Assembly: GCA_031292145.1 (NCBI GenBank)
Contig: JARLHR010000091.1
Span: forward strand, 62,001-126,000
Length of the DNA: 64,000 nt
Direction of reading: 5' to 3'
DNA from: Clostridium sp.
Lineage (GTDB): Bacteria > Bacillota > Clostridia > Clostridiales > Clostridiaceae
The position numbers and the translations under genes are program-made. Shown here in pieces: positions 50,847-58,441 of the stretch. How positions within the stretch are numbered: the stretch's first letter is position 1; every line of letters begins with the position of its first letter. Under the pieces are notes generated by a model. It did no database searches and was not told where the DNA came from. It saw only the letters and a list, made by a program, of their open reading frames with translations.

Positions 50847-51358
50847 TACCAAACAACTCCTTTAAGCCTTTCTAGCTTTTCTTTTTTATGATGGTCAATT
50901 TCAGCATTACTAAATATTAATCTAAGTTGACATAACATGATTTCAACGTCTGCTATTTCTTCACATACGTTTTTTACATCAGCATTCTGGTCAATTATTA
51001 TTCTGCTAAGAGCTCTTATAAGTTCTCCGCATTCTTCCATGGCTTTAACCATCTGAGTATATTGTCCAAATGTATTAATTGCCCTTAGATATACTTCTTT
51101 TTCTTTACAATCATGCTTTAGTCCAAGTATGCAATAGTCTTTATCTAATCCATATTGTCCCCCATATAATACATAAGTTATTTCTTTTGAAATCTCACGG
51201 CCTGTGAATTCTTCATTTATTTTAGGCTTAAATTCTTTCAAAACCAATGTGTCGCCAACTTTGTAATTACAATCATTTACTCTAAGTTCAAAAGGTTTAT
51301 TCCCATTAATAACATCTTCAAAATATTGTGGCAATATCTTTTTATAATGAGTTTTCAT
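50846..51358 (-). CDS. ASCH/DUF3850 domain fused to MazG-like domain
   Basis: 170 residues. Residues 1 to about 88 have the DUF3850 pattern (LPQYFEDVINGNKPFELRVN, VGDTLVLKEF, ITYVLYGGQYGLDKDYCILG), related to RNA-binding ASCH domains. Residues about 95 to 165 are MazG-like: MEECGELIRAL and CEEIADVEIM are the EExxE-12 to 28-ExxD pattern for Mg-dependent NTP pyrophosphohydrolysis. MazG phage homologues lower ppGpp or clean nucleotide pools. The fusion is not a common one. Ribosome site GAGG; overlaps the next gene by one base. Confidence 0.8.
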   Translation of the reverse strand: MKTHYKKILPQYFEDVINGNKPFELRVNDCNYKVGDTLVLKEFKPKINEEFTGREISKEITYVLYGGQYGLDKDYCILGLKHDCKEKEVYLRAINTFGQYTQMVKAMEECGELIRALSRIIIDQNADVKNVCEEIADVEIMLCQLRLIFSNAEIDHHKKEKLERLKGVVW

Positions 51359-51932
51359 TTTTCAATTCCTCACTTTCCTCTAAAATAAATCCCTTATGTT
51401 TAAATAATGTATATACCCAACCTTGCATTTTATAATAAATCTTACTTCCCATAACGCTTTTATCTACTGGAACTATAGCTGTGTTATATTCACATTCAAT
51501 CATCTTATATATCCTATTCATAAGAGTAAATGGATCATATTCGCTTCTATAGTTTCCCATACGTAAATTTGTTTCAAAGTTTAAATCTTCAATGTAAACT
51601 AAATATTTCATTTCATACATATTAAGATGTGCTAATTCTTTTTTTAGTCTTGCTGCATCTTGCTTTAAATTACCTGCCAATTCATCTATATCTGCTTTAC
51701 GCTCTATTACAAAATCCCTATCAAAATATATGTCACTTGTAAACTGGTCTATAGTGCCCTTAGGTATCATGCAACTGTAATCACCATAGTTTAAATTCAT
51801 TCGCCTATAGGGTTTCTTTTGCTTATCAAAGAAGTCTGTAATATGCTTGTTGTTTTGTTCTTTTGTATCAACTAGTATTACAATGCTATTTTTAATCCTG
51901 TCCATTTCTTTATCTGTAAATTTATATCTCAA
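51342..51932 (-). CDS. ERCC4-domain nuclease
   Basis: 196 residues from a TTG start (GAAGGTG upstream). Key motif: VIERKADIDELAGNL (about residues 79 to 93, the ERK...D core of ERCC4/XPF nucleases), with VDTKEQ (about residue 17) as the first acidic site. The enzyme acts on branched DNA, for example in recombination. It overlaps the DUF3850-MazG gene by 17 bases. Confidence 0.88.
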   Translation of the reverse strand: MRYKFTDKEMDRIKNSIVILVDTKEQNNKHITDFFDKQKKPYRRMNLNYGDYSCMIPKGTIDQFTSDIYFDRDFVIERKADIDELAGNLKQDAARLKKELAHLNMYEMKYLVYIEDLNFETNLRMGNYRSEYDPFTLMNRIYKMIECEYNTAIVPVDKSVMGSKIYYKMQGWVYTLFKHKGFILEESEELKNENSL

Positions 51933-51950
51933 GCTTTCACCTTCTCATTT

Positions 51951-52067
51951 TTAAAATCTTCTGTAACATTTATCTACACAACACTTTCTATTACACTTTG
52001 GCTTTTTATTATCTGCACCACATCTGAAAGGAGTTCTATAATATTTGCAATATCTTGCATAATACAT
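51951..52067 (-). CDS. Tiny Cys-rich protein, 38 aa
   Basis: Ribosome site AGAAGGTG. MYYARYCKYYRTPFRCGADN then KKPKCNRKCCVDKCYRRF: five cysteines in 32 residues and a strongly basic charge. A single zinc finger or disulfide knot is possible. It lies between the XRE/Cys gene and the nuclease gene. Family not recognised. Confidence 0.55.
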   Translation of the reverse strand: MYYARYCKYYRTPFRCGADNKKPKCNRKCCVDKCYRRF

Positions 52068-52102
52068 TTAATCACCTTCTATCAATTGATTATCTTTTGA
52101 GA

Positions 52103-52139
52103 ATAAGAGCAAATAACAATGTTGTTAAATGCTCCTTAT
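52103..52139 (-). terminator. Long hairpin after XRE gene
   Basis: ATAAGGAGC and GCTCTTAT pair (wobble allowed), with an inner TAACAA/TTGTTA stem; only a short T-stretch follows. Confidence 0.45.
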
Positions 52140-52144
52140 AGTTA

Positions 52145-52510
52145 TTAATCTATAAACAATGCACTTGTACTATTAAATTTAAGTTCTTTGGATGGCTGAC
52201 TCACTTCATTTTCACTTTGGCAAAAGTCCTTACCATTAGTAACTATTGGACTTTGACAATACTTTTGCTTATTAAGTGGACACCTTTGATTGAGACACTT
52301 TTTCTTTTTAATTACTTTAGTAACATTCTTTAATAATTCTAAAGGGTCTGCAATCTCAAAATAATTTGCAAGCTTTTCCAATCTATCGTTTGATGTTTTA
52401 TATTGCTTGTTTTCAATATTAAGTATTGTAGGACCAGTAACACCAGTTGCCTTTGCTAATTGATTGATTGATAATCCTTTTTCTTGCCTAAGTTTTCTTA
52501 ATAAAACCAT
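52145..52510 (-). CDS. XRE regulator with Cys-rich tail
   Basis: 121 residues. The N-terminal 60 form an HTH_3 domain (LRQEKGLSINQLAKATGVTG, TILNIENKQYKT). The C-terminal part has a Cys pattern, CLNQRCPLNKQKYCQS, then DFCQS, suited to one zinc or Fe-S site. Such a tail is unusual for a phage XRE protein, so it may sense something. It is in the early operon between SSB-like and nuclease genes. Confidence 0.8.
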   Translation of the reverse strand: MVLLRKLRQEKGLSINQLAKATGVTGPTILNIENKQYKTSNDRLEKLANYFEIADPLELLKNVTKVIKKKKCLNQRCPLNKQKYCQSPIVTNGKDFCQSENEVSQPSKELKFNSTSALFID

Positions 52511-52528
52511 AGTTAAGTCCTCCTTGGG

Positions 52529-53119
52529 TTAAAATGGCATTTCAGAATCCGAAGTATCTATTTGTAGATCACCATAAATATCAGGTCCATTGCTATTGCT
52601 TGTAGCAGATGGATTAAGTAATTTATCCTTTGGAACATCTACACCTTTTTTAATATCCTCAACTGTAGTAAAGTGTTGATGTTTAACTGAAAACTTACTT
52701 ACTCCAGCATTGTCCAACCATTCTTCTCTTCCAAAAACACCACCAACTAGCTTACCTTTAAAACATGTTGCAAAGTTATTTCCCCATTGAACCTTAAAGC
52801 CTGGATTACTTTGTTCTACCATTTCTATAAAAGTCTTAAATCCTCTATTGGTATTCCCTTCTGCATCTAATACCAGTTGCCTTACTATTGCATTATTAGG
52901 CCATTTCTTATCAGGCTTTTGGTTATTTTTATATTGCTCACTAAAATAATTAGGTTGCTTATCTGTCTTATCTGTATCAAGATAGATTACTATCATATCT
53001 CTTCCTGCCTGGCTCTTTGTTTCTTCAACATTCATAACCTTGCAGATATGTCCGCCTGCCTCTAATGGTGTGAATCCTGTATAAGCTTGTACTTGTTCGA
53101 AATCTTGTGGTTTTTGCAT
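52529..53119 (-). CDS. SSB-like protein (DUF669-type)
   Basis: 196 residues. MQKPQDFEQVQAYTGFTPLE, AGRDMIVIYLDTD and FATCFKGKLVGGVFGREEW suggest an OB-fold core as in DUF669 phage proteins. The tail ends ...DTSDSEMPF, the acidic, hydrophobic-ending tip that recruits partners in bacterial SSBs. It sits next to the RecA-like ATPase. Ribosome site AAGGTGAGG. Confidence 0.82.
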   Translation of the reverse strand: MQKPQDFEQVQAYTGFTPLEAGGHICKVMNVEETKSQAGRDMIVIYLDTDKTDKQPNYFSEQYKNNQKPDKKWPNNAIVRQLVLDAEGNTNRGFKTFIEMVEQSNPGFKVQWGNNFATCFKGKLVGGVFGREEWLDNAGVSKFSVKHQHFTTVEDIKKGVDVPKDKLLNPSATSNSNGPDIYGDLQIDTSDSEMPF

Positions 53120-53121
53120 AA

Positions 53122-53436
53122 TTATTTATCCTCACCTTCATTATTTACTGAAACCCATTCTGTTACTGTAATTGTCTTTTCATAAGTCTTTTTTTGAACT
53201 TCTACAGGTTGCTCATAATATTCATTTTCTTGACATTCTGTAAGACCTTCTTCCCAATTAGTAGCAAAATATCTATCGCCTATTTTAGAAATAGTTCTTG
53301 CGCTTCTTGACCATCTTCTATTTTCACCTTTTTTACTCTCAACCTTAAATTCAAAGATTATATCGCATAACTCGCTTTTAATAAGTTCTTCACCGTTATC
53401 TATCTTCTTTAATAATTCTTCTTCATATTTATCCAT
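53122..53436 (-). CDS. Hypothetical protein, 104 aa
   Basis: Ribosome site AGGAGGT. Acidic helix first (MDKYEEELLKKIDNGEELIK), then a beta part with GENRRWSRSARTISKIGDRY and FATNWEEGLTE. It lies two bases before the SSB-like gene. It resembles short phage proteins that go with SSB or RecA-like ATPases; no named family. Confidence 0.65.
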   Translation of the reverse strand: MDKYEEELLKKIDNGEELIKSELCDIIFEFKVESKKGENRRWSRSARTISKIGDRYFATNWEEGLTECQENEYYEQPVEVQKKTYEKTITVTEWVSVNNEGEDK

Positions 53437-53449
53437 TTACTTTTACCTC

Positions 53450-54091
53450 CTAAAACTCTTCTAAGGCTTTTAAAACATCAGCCATGTTATTATCTATCTC
53501 CATGCTTTTAAATGCTCCCATTGGACTCTTAGCAGTACTGCAATTGCTTTGTGTTTCAAATATGTGTTTGTTATCAACACACTTTGCCAGTAGAACTGTA
53601 TTAAATTTGCTTTCTAAAACAATCTTGTCCAATTTCTTACCTGAAGTCTTAATCCTGGTCCATAAGAATCCACTTTCATTTACATCAGTTTGACTATGGC
53701 ATATAAATATAAAAGTTAAATCTTCTCTATAGGTAAGTGCATCATCAACGATATTCCATACACAAGCAGCTAAGTCCATCCATTTATCGTAGCCTTTGTC
53801 TTTGCTTCTTCTCATTTCATCAGCTACCATTGCACCGTTAACAGTGTCTACAACGATTGTTTTAATCTGTGGTGCTTTATCATTTATATTTTTAGCTAAA
53901 CTTCTTATAGCTAAAGGATCATCTGTTGCAATGTAATTTTTACTTTCTTTGTTGTATTGTTGTTTCCAACCTTTCCAACTAAGACCTTTTTTATCTGCAT
54001 CTATAATATAAGTTGTCTTTGGGTCCAGTGTTCTAAGGCTTGTTGTCTTTCCTGCTCCACTTTCGCCCATGATTCCAATTAATTTACTCAA
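53450..54091 (-). CDS. RecA-like phage ATPase (Sak4/AAA_24-like)
   Basis: The TTG at 54091 has AAAGGAGA nine bases upstream; GTG at 54100 would overlap it. Walker A is GIMGESGAGKTTSLRTL (about residues 7 to 23); IKTIVVDTVNGAMVAD (about residue 80) is the Walker B strand; DLTFIFICHSQTDVNESGF (sensor region, about residue 125) follows. Proteins of this type support phage recombination or replication with SSB. Neighbours SSB-like and ERCC4 fit this. Confidence 0.88.
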   Translation of the reverse strand: MSKLIGIMGESGAGKTTSLRTLDPKTTYIIDADKKGLSWKGWKQQYNKESKNYIATDDPLAIRSLAKNINDKAPQIKTIVVDTVNGAMVADEMRRSKDKGYDKWMDLAACVWNIVDDALTYREDLTFIFICHSQTDVNESGFLWTRIKTSGKKLDKIVLESKFNTVLLAKCVDNKHIFETQSNCSTAKSPMGAFKSMEIDNNMADVLKALEEF

Positions 54092-54698
54092 TTGTTTCAC
54101 TCTCCTTTACATTTTCAACTACTCTACTGGCCCACATATCCGCAAAATGAATAATCATTTGAAGTGGCGTTTCCTTGCCATTAAGAGAATATTTCAAATC
54201 CCCATACATGCCATTGTGTTGCAATATTGCAAAGCTTTCTTCCTCAGTTAAATCTAAATACCTACTGGCAATCTGTACACTTCTTATTTCATGTGGTACA
54301 TATATTAAATCTGGATTACTTGCATAAGGCTTACTTTCAGAAATTTTATATTTTTGTTCAGGATCTGTTTTAGTTGGTCTACCATCTTTGACCATATTAG
54401 TTATATAATTTGTTTTTCCAAACTGCCCCATCTTTCCAATATCATGAAGTAATGCTGTAACACTTACACTTCCTATAGGTTCATAACCAAGGTGTATTGC
54501 TAACTTTCTTGCTATTTCTTCAACATTTAAGCTATGTTCAAGAAGTCCACCTTCTTTACATAAATGATATTGAGTTGAGCATGGAGCTGTAAAAAATCCA
54601 CCTGTTTCAAGTTCTCCAATTAATCCATCAAATCCAATATTACCTCTGCCTATAGACAGATATGCATATCTTAATTGCTCTATAAATATTTTTTTCAA
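54084..54698 (-). CDS. HD-domain hydrolase
   Basis: TTG start with GGAGG upstream. 204 residues with HSLNVEEIA (first His) and TALLHDIGKMGQFGKTNY (HD pair, about residues 83 to 100), then PHEIRSVQIASRYL and ILQHNGMYGDL, as in HD phosphohydrolases with a late Asp/His. It probably acts on nucleotides or small signal molecules. It overlaps the ATPase gene by about 8 bases. Confidence 0.88.
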   Translation of the reverse strand: MKKIFIEQLRYAYLSIGRGNIGFDGLIGELETGGFFTAPCSTQYHLCKEGGLLEHSLNVEEIARKLAIHLGYEPIGSVSVTALLHDIGKMGQFGKTNYITNMVKDGRPTKTDPEQKYKISESKPYASNPDLIYVPHEIRSVQIASRYLDLTEEESFAILQHNGMYGDLKYSLNGKETPLQMIIHFADMWASRVVENVKESETIE

Positions 54699-54700
54699 GT

Positions 54701-54889
54701 TTATTCCTCCTTCTTTGGAGCTCTAAGCATCCAATTAATGAAATACTCATATGTGCCGCATACCATTTCATCTTGTTCTTCCTTTTCTTCTTCTGAATAC
54801 CAAGTGAAATTTTTGATTTCCAGCGCTTCCGCCTGGCACATTCCTTCTTTATAATTAATACAAGTTTTTGCATTACACTTGACTAACAT
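54701..54889 (-). CDS. Small Cys protein (DUF1540-like), 62 aa
   Basis: MLVKCNAKTCINYKEGMCQA gives a C-x4-C-x7-C pattern like DUF1540, plus a later Cys (MVCGTYEY). Ribosome site GAGGTG. Two bases separate it from the HD gene. Probably binds a metal; function unknown. Confidence 0.72.
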   Translation of the reverse strand: MLVKCNAKTCINYKEGMCQAEALEIKNFTWYSEEEKEEQDEMVCGTYEYFINWMLRAPKKEE

Positions 54890-55148
54890 CTTTGCACCTC
54901 CAAATACTTTGAAGTGTTTCTTTTATTTTAATCAATTTTTGCTCTGCATTTTCACCAGTAAGATCTATTTCGTGATTAATAATATCTTGAGGATTATTGC
55001 TATAACCTTCTGGAAATATTTCTACATCCAATTCATTTACATGAGGAAAGTATTTAACATATACATCTGTTTCTTTTTCTTCGCTTATAGCCATACTTAA
55101 ATTAAGAATATCCCTACATAGCTTTCTAACTATAACTTTAGTTTTCAA
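54873..55148 (-). CDS. Hypothetical protein, 91 aa
   Basis: TTG start with GGGAGG upstream. MKTKVIVRKLCRDILNLSMA, then YVKYFPHVNELDVEIFPEGY: mixed alpha/beta, unknown. Overlaps the next gene by 17 bases, so the operon is tightly packed. Confidence 0.65.
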   Translation of the reverse strand: MKTKVIVRKLCRDILNLSMAISEEKETDVYVKYFPHVNELDVEIFPEGYSNNPQDIINHEIDLTGENAEQKLIKIKETLQSIWRCKDVSQV

Positions 55149-55198
55149 CTTGCATTCCTCCCTCTATGTGTTATAATGGATTTGATTTATTCGACATG

Positions 55199-55378
55199 CT
55201 ATCTTGGAATACTTTGGTCGGTTTCCTTGGTAGTTTCTTTTTTATTGATAAACATTTCTTTAGCTTGTCTCAAAGCTGATTTATAATCTAATCCTCCTAA
55301 ATAAAGCCTACTTGCTTCATCTGCTATAGCTTTATCTAGTTTATCTTTAGTTGCTGCATAATCTGCTAACTTTCCCAT
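55199..55378 (-). CDS. Small hypothetical protein, 59 aa
   Basis: Ribosome site AGGAGGT. MGKLADYAATKDKLDKAIAD and LYLGGLDYKSALRQAKEMFI: alpha-helical, with a C-terminal Thr/Glu-rich tail. No family recognised. Follows the 41-aa gene in the early operon. Confidence 0.6.
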   Translation of the reverse strand: MGKLADYAATKDKLDKAIADEASRLYLGGLDYKSALRQAKEMFINKKETTKETDQSIPR

Positions 55379-55386
55379 GGTACCTC

Positions 55387-55512
55387 CTACTTAACTCTTA
55401 TAATCTTTGGAATCCTCTTAAGATTAAAACCAAATTCACTAATGCATAAGTAAAAACTGTCATATTCTTTAATTTCCCTGTATTCCTCGCCTTTGATTTT
55501 GAATATTTTCAT
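55387..55512 (-). CDS. Small hypothetical protein, 41 aa
   Basis: Ribosome site GAAAGGA. MKIFKIKGEEYREIKEYDSF and YLCISEFGFNLKRIPKIIRV. Basic, beta-like. Family unknown; the gene is translated in the gap between two small neighbours. Confidence 0.5.
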   Translation of the reverse strand: MKIFKIKGEEYREIKEYDSFYLCISEFGFNLKRIPKIIRVK

Positions 55513-55535
55513 GATTAATCGTCCTTTCTTTTAAT

Positions 55536-55706
55536 TTACAATGAATATTTTGATAATAATTGACCGCTAAAACACATCCCTTTATTAATCTTTTTGTGCT
55601 TAGAACCTGCTGAACAAGTTTTATCACCATTTCCTCCACATTGGCATTCAGCACAATCTACATATAATTTACCTTTGCTATCAAGTCCACTTGCTTTTGG
55701 CTTCAT
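55536..55706 (-). CDS. Small Cys-rich protein, 56 aa
   Basis: Ribosome site AAAGG. MKPKASGLDSKGKLYVDCAE, then CQCGGNGDKTC and KGMCFS: five cysteines that could bind zinc. Another frame (55469..55654) overlaps it but lacks a ribosome site. Function unknown. Confidence 0.6.
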   Translation of the reverse strand: MKPKASGLDSKGKLYVDCAECQCGGNGDKTCSAGSKHKKINKGMCFSGQLLSKYSL

Positions 55707-55708
55707 AA

Positions 55709-55984
55709 TCAATCAACCTTTCTTAATTTATCTGTAATAGCTGCTGCTTTCTTAAATTCAGCTAAACACGTAGGGCATATGTCTAATCCCAAAACATTAG
55801 TTAAATCTTTCATTTCTCCGCAGCAATGACAACCGACTTGATGTTTCCTTAAGATAATATCTTCACCTTCAACAAAAATCTCCATTGGGTCATTCTCATT
55901 AATTTTTAAAACCTTTCTAAGTTCTTTTGGAATTACTACCCTTCCTAATGGATCTACATTTCTAACTATTCCTGTTGCTTTCAT
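55709..55984 (-). CDS. AbrB/SpoVT-type regulator with zinc ribbon
   Basis: 91 residues. MKATGIVRNVDPLGRVVIPK and ELRKVLKINENDPMEIFVEG form the swapped-hairpin DNA-binding domain; a C-terminal zinc-ribbon part follows (GCHCCGEMKD, then DICPTC). Proteins of this shape are common in clostridial phages and probably control early genes. Ribosome site GAAAGG. Confidence 0.9.
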   Translation of the reverse strand: MKATGIVRNVDPLGRVVIPKELRKVLKINENDPMEIFVEGEDIILRKHQVGCHCCGEMKDLTNVLGLDICPTCLAEFKKAAAITDKLRKVD

Positions 55985-55998
55985 AATTAATCATCCTT

Positions 55999-56157
55999 TC
56001 AAATTACATATTTATTTTTATTTTTTAACAATACTTTTGGTGTATTACCATGCTTCTTTGCCTTCTCTTGGCAATCTGGACATATAAAAATTTTATCTTT
56101 ATTCTTTTTACTTACATTCCAACTTAAATTGCATATTCTACATCTTTTGTATTTCAT
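55999..56157 (-). CDS. Zinc-ribbon-like protein, 52 aa
   Basis: KRCRICNLSWNVS and FICPDCQEKAK supply a C-x2-C...C-x2-C ribbon. The start overlaps the upstream stop (ATGA), which explains the poor ribosome site. Likely nucleic-acid or protein contacts; unknown. Confidence 0.65.
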   Translation of the reverse strand: MKYKRCRICNLSWNVSKKNKDKIFICPDCQEKAKKHGNTPKVLLKNKNKYVI

Positions 56158-56246
56158 AGGCTTGTACTCTTAACAGCTGCATTAATCTTCTTAAGTATTT
56201 CCTCTTTAGATTCTTTTGCTTTAAAAGAGATTACAAAGCCTTTCAT
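56154..56246 (-). CDS. Tiny protein, 30 aa
   Basis: MKGFVISFKAKESKEEILKK, then INAAVKSTSL, with GAGGTG nine bases upstream. Coupled by ATGA to the zinc-ribbon gene. The sequence is helix-like and basic. It could act as a leader for the next gene or as a real peptide. Confidence 0.5.
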   Translation of the reverse strand: MKGFVISFKAKESKEEILKKINAAVKSTSL

Positions 56247-56248
56247 CT

Positions 56249-57109
56249 TTATTTCACCTCAATTTTTATACCAGTAATTAATTCAAATTTTTTAGCATTA
56301 AAGTTTGGGATGCTCTTAATTATTTCTTTTTCATCATTAGTCAAGTTGTCCCATAAATTATTCCAGGCTTCTTTATAAGAGAATACTTTTAAATATCCAC
56401 CAGTGGTTTTATATGTTGGATACTCTTCTTTTTCTTCATCTGACATATTCTCTTCACAAACCCATGTTGTAGTTTCCATATTCCAATTTATAATTCTTCT
56501 TGCTCTATGATCTAGCCAATCCCTATAGATTAATTCAGAAGGCTTGTCAAAGAATTTAATTTTCTCTTCTTGGGTGCAAAATACTCCGCTAGAGTAGTCC
56601 ACTGTGTTCCCATCACCTGTGTTCCCATCACCTGTGTTCCAATCACCTGTGTTCCAATTACCTGTGTTCCTATTACCTGTGTTCCTATTACCTGTGTTCC
56701 CATCACCTGTGTTCCAATCACCTGTGTTCCTATTACCTGTGTTCCCATCACCTGTGTTCCAATCACCTGTGTTCCTATTACCTGTGTTCTCGAGTCCTGT
56801 GCAATCCCTACCAGTGTTTACGATAGTTAAAAGCTCCTGCCATGGTATTTCTCTAATTATTACTAACTCATTAGTAACTGACTTATTACCCTCTGTTTCT
56901 ACCAACCCTATAGCTTCAACTTCTGCTACTTTATTGCTGCTGTCAAAACTATAATAATTAAAACAATCACTTGCTTTTTGGCAGAAATGAAAACCTCTAT
57001 TACATAGTCCAATATCGCCCTCATGTTTAAATATCTTTCCAACTTCATATTGGAATCCTCTGCATGTCCAATCGCTGTTAAATACCTTAAATCCTTTTAC
57101 ATTACTCAT
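56249..57109 (-). CDS. Protein with 15 NTGxx pentad repeats
   Basis: 286 residues, ribosome site GGAGGT. Residues 98 to 172 are fifteen consecutive pentads of NTG plus two residues (DW, DG, NR, NW), a close relative of pentapeptide repeats, which fold as a right-handed beta helix. N-terminal residues 1 to 95 (GFQYEVGKIFKHEGDIGLCN) form the DUF7666-like cap found with such repeats; the C-terminal part has an EEKEEYPTYKTTGGYLKVFS stretch. Known relatives mimic DNA, but the function here is open. Confidence 0.85.
   Translation of the reverse strand: MSNVKGFKVFNSDWTCRGFQYEVGKIFKHEGDIGLCNRGFHFCQKASDCFNYYSFDSSNKVAEVEAIGLVETEGNKSVTNELVIIREIPWQELLTIVNTGRDCTGLENTGNRNTGDWNTGDGNTGNRNTGDWNTGDGNTGNRNTGNRNTGNWNTGDWNTGDGNTGDGNTVDYSSGVFCTQEEKIKFFDKPSELIYRDWLDHRARRIINWNMETTTWVCEENMSDEEKEEYPTYKTTGGYLKVFSYKEAWNNLWDNLTNDEKEIIKSIPNFNAKKFELITGIKIEVK
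56603..56800. repeat. 15-bp tandem repeat within NTG gene
   Basis: About thirteen copies of a 15-bp unit containing CCTGTGTTC(C), with the last positions alternating (CATCA, AATCA, TATTA). This encodes the pentads and keeps all six frames open. Recent unit gain or loss is likely because third positions match. Confidence 0.9.
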
Positions 57110-57110
57110 T

Positions 57111-57266
57111 TTATTTACCTCCTAAAATTTGTTTTTCTGTGAACTTTACCATTTCAAAATTATGTGAACTTAAATTCTTGCAGATATACTTTTCTTCATA
57201 ATGGTCGTATTTTTCGACTTCATATTTTTGTCCTTCGTGATTGAATACTCTGCCAGATTCAATCAA
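57111..57266 (-). CDS. Small protein, 51 aa
   Basis: TTG start at 57266 with AGGAGGG eight bases upstream. MIESGRVFNHEGQKYEVEKY, then a KYICKNLSSHNFEMVKF block. The stop overlaps the ribosome site for the NTG protein. Function unknown. Confidence 0.6.
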   Translation of the reverse strand: MIESGRVFNHEGQKYEVEKYDHYEEKYICKNLSSHNFEMVKFTEKQILGGK

Positions 57267-57334
57267 TTTTTCATCCCTCCTTTTTCTTTTCCTTTCAAAA
57301 TGTGGTAGAATATTGTTGAAAGGGGGTGTTATTT

Positions 57335-57823
57335 ATGGGTTATTATGAAACTGCTCAAATATGTGAAAATGGTCATGTTATAACTGTGTGTTATCCTACT
57401 GATTCTGGTGAAAATTATTGTCACTCATGCGGATCTAAAACTATGACCACTTGTCCAAGTTGCGATGCTCAAATACGTGGTAAATATCAATCAGATGGTG
57501 CAATAAGCATTACTACTAAGAAAAATTTCCCAACTCCATCGTTTTGCTATAATTGTGGCGATCCATATCCTTGGACTAAATCTGCATTAGAAGCAACTAG
57601 TGAGCTGTTACAACTAGAATCAACCTTATCAGCAGAAGAATTATCATATTTAAATGAAAATATGGCATCTATTTTAGTTGATACTCCAAAAACTACAGTC
57701 GTAGCAACTAAATTAAAAATTGCACTTGGGAAAGCTGGTTCTACTGCAGCTTCTGCAATAAAAGACATATTAGTTGATATTGCATCTGAAACAGCAAAGA
57801 AAATTATTTTCCCTCAGCAGTAG
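57335..57823 (+). CDS. DUF2321-like zinc protein
   Basis: The ATG at 57335 has AAAGGGGG eight bases upstream. MGYYETAQICENGHVITVCY, YCHSCGSKTMTTCPSCDAQI, and FCYNCGDPYPWTKSALEAT are the DUF2321 signature with three zinc-type Cys pairs; the C-terminus is helical. The gene runs against the early operon, has its own ribosome site and probably its own promoter (TGTGGTAGAAT near 57303), so it looks like a moron. Function unknown; a stress or defence role can be imagined but not shown. Confidence 0.85.
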   Translation: MGYYETAQICENGHVITVCYPTDSGENYCHSCGSKTMTTCPSCDAQIRGKYQSDGAISITTKKNFPTPSFCYNCGDPYPWTKSALEATSELLQLESTLSAEELSYLNENMASILVDTPKTTVVATKLKIALGKAGSTAASAIKDILVDIASETAKKIIFPQQ

Positions 57824-58133
57824 CTTCTATAACTAGCAATTTATAACCTGGACATTTATCAAGTCCACATTTATATGGTTTATTTTTTACCCAACATTTA
57901 GGACAAGTTTCATGTAACTTCTTACCTGCTTGTGGTGAAAAATTACTCACTGACTGCTCTTGAACTGGTACTTCTTGAGCAGTTTCTAATGGTACAAACA
58001 TTTCACTACTAACTAACTTAATATCTGCTCTTGATATAACTAAACTATAATATGGGTTGTGATTTTTCTTAAGATACTCTACTACTGGGTTGCATATTTC
58101 TTCTAATTCTTGAATCTCTTTTTCTTTGTTCAT
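57804..58133 (-). CDS. Zinc-site protein, paralogue of 58668..58826
   Basis: 109 residues. The N-terminal LEEICNPVVEYLKKNHNPYY, then SLVISRADIKLVSSEMFVPL, matches the whole of the 52-residue protein at 58668. A C-terminal Cys region (ETCPKCWVKNKPYKCGLDKC) was added. Ribosome site AAGGAGG. Its 3' end overlaps the DUF2321 gene by 20 bases in the opposite direction. Confidence 0.68.
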   Translation of the reverse strand: MNKEKEIQELEEICNPVVEYLKKNHNPYYSLVISRADIKLVSSEMFVPLETAQEVPVQEQSVSNFSPQAGKKLHETCPKCWVKNKPYKCGLDKCPGYKLLVIEATAEGK

Positions 58134-58144
58134 GGTTTTCCTCC

Positions 58145-58336
58145 TTATAAAATTACTGAATCTGTTCTGAATCTGTATCCTGGTGTTAATAGCCTGTCAA
58201 TTCTAAAATGTCTTAAGAAGCCTTCTTTGACTTGTCCTATAACTTTAGGAATAATCATTTCATTAAATGGGTTAAATATTCTCCAGTTAACTGTTATAAC
58301 TGATAGAAAATTCTTTCCTATGCCTTTGTAATACAA
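58145..58336 (-). CDS. Basic protein, 63 aa
   Basis: TTG start with AAAGGAG ten bases upstream. MYYKGIGKNFLSVITVNWRI, then a PKVIGQVKEGFLRHFRIDRL block, which is strongly basic. 11 bases before the next gene, so likely the same operon. Unknown. Confidence 0.5.
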   Translation of the reverse strand: MYYKGIGKNFLSVITVNWRIFNPFNEMIIPKVIGQVKEGFLRHFRIDRLLTPGYRFRTDSVIL

Positions 58337-58441
58337 CTTTTATTCACTCCTTTAATTAAATTTGCTTGTACACTTTCCAACTCTTATAATTAAAGTATCA
58401 GTTTGACAGAACTGAAATATTTATGAAAGGTGGTGTTACAT

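Noticed and set aside
54640-54873. - strand ORF of 77 aa
   Set aside because: Overlaps the DUF1540-like and HD genes, lacks a ribosome site and is basic low-quality sequence.
55469-55654. - strand ORF of 61 aa
   Set aside because: Lies out of frame over two small genes with good ribosome sites (55387..55512 and 55536..55706).
56603-56800. CRISPR-like array
   Set aside because: The 15-bp units are head to tail with no spacers and lie in a coding frame; no cas gene is present.
56570-56954. + strand ORFs of 86 and 116 aa over the repeat gene
   Set aside because: They consist of ITCVP- or PVFxSPVF-type repeats produced by the 15-bp tandem unit, have no ribosome site, and lie antisense to a good gene.
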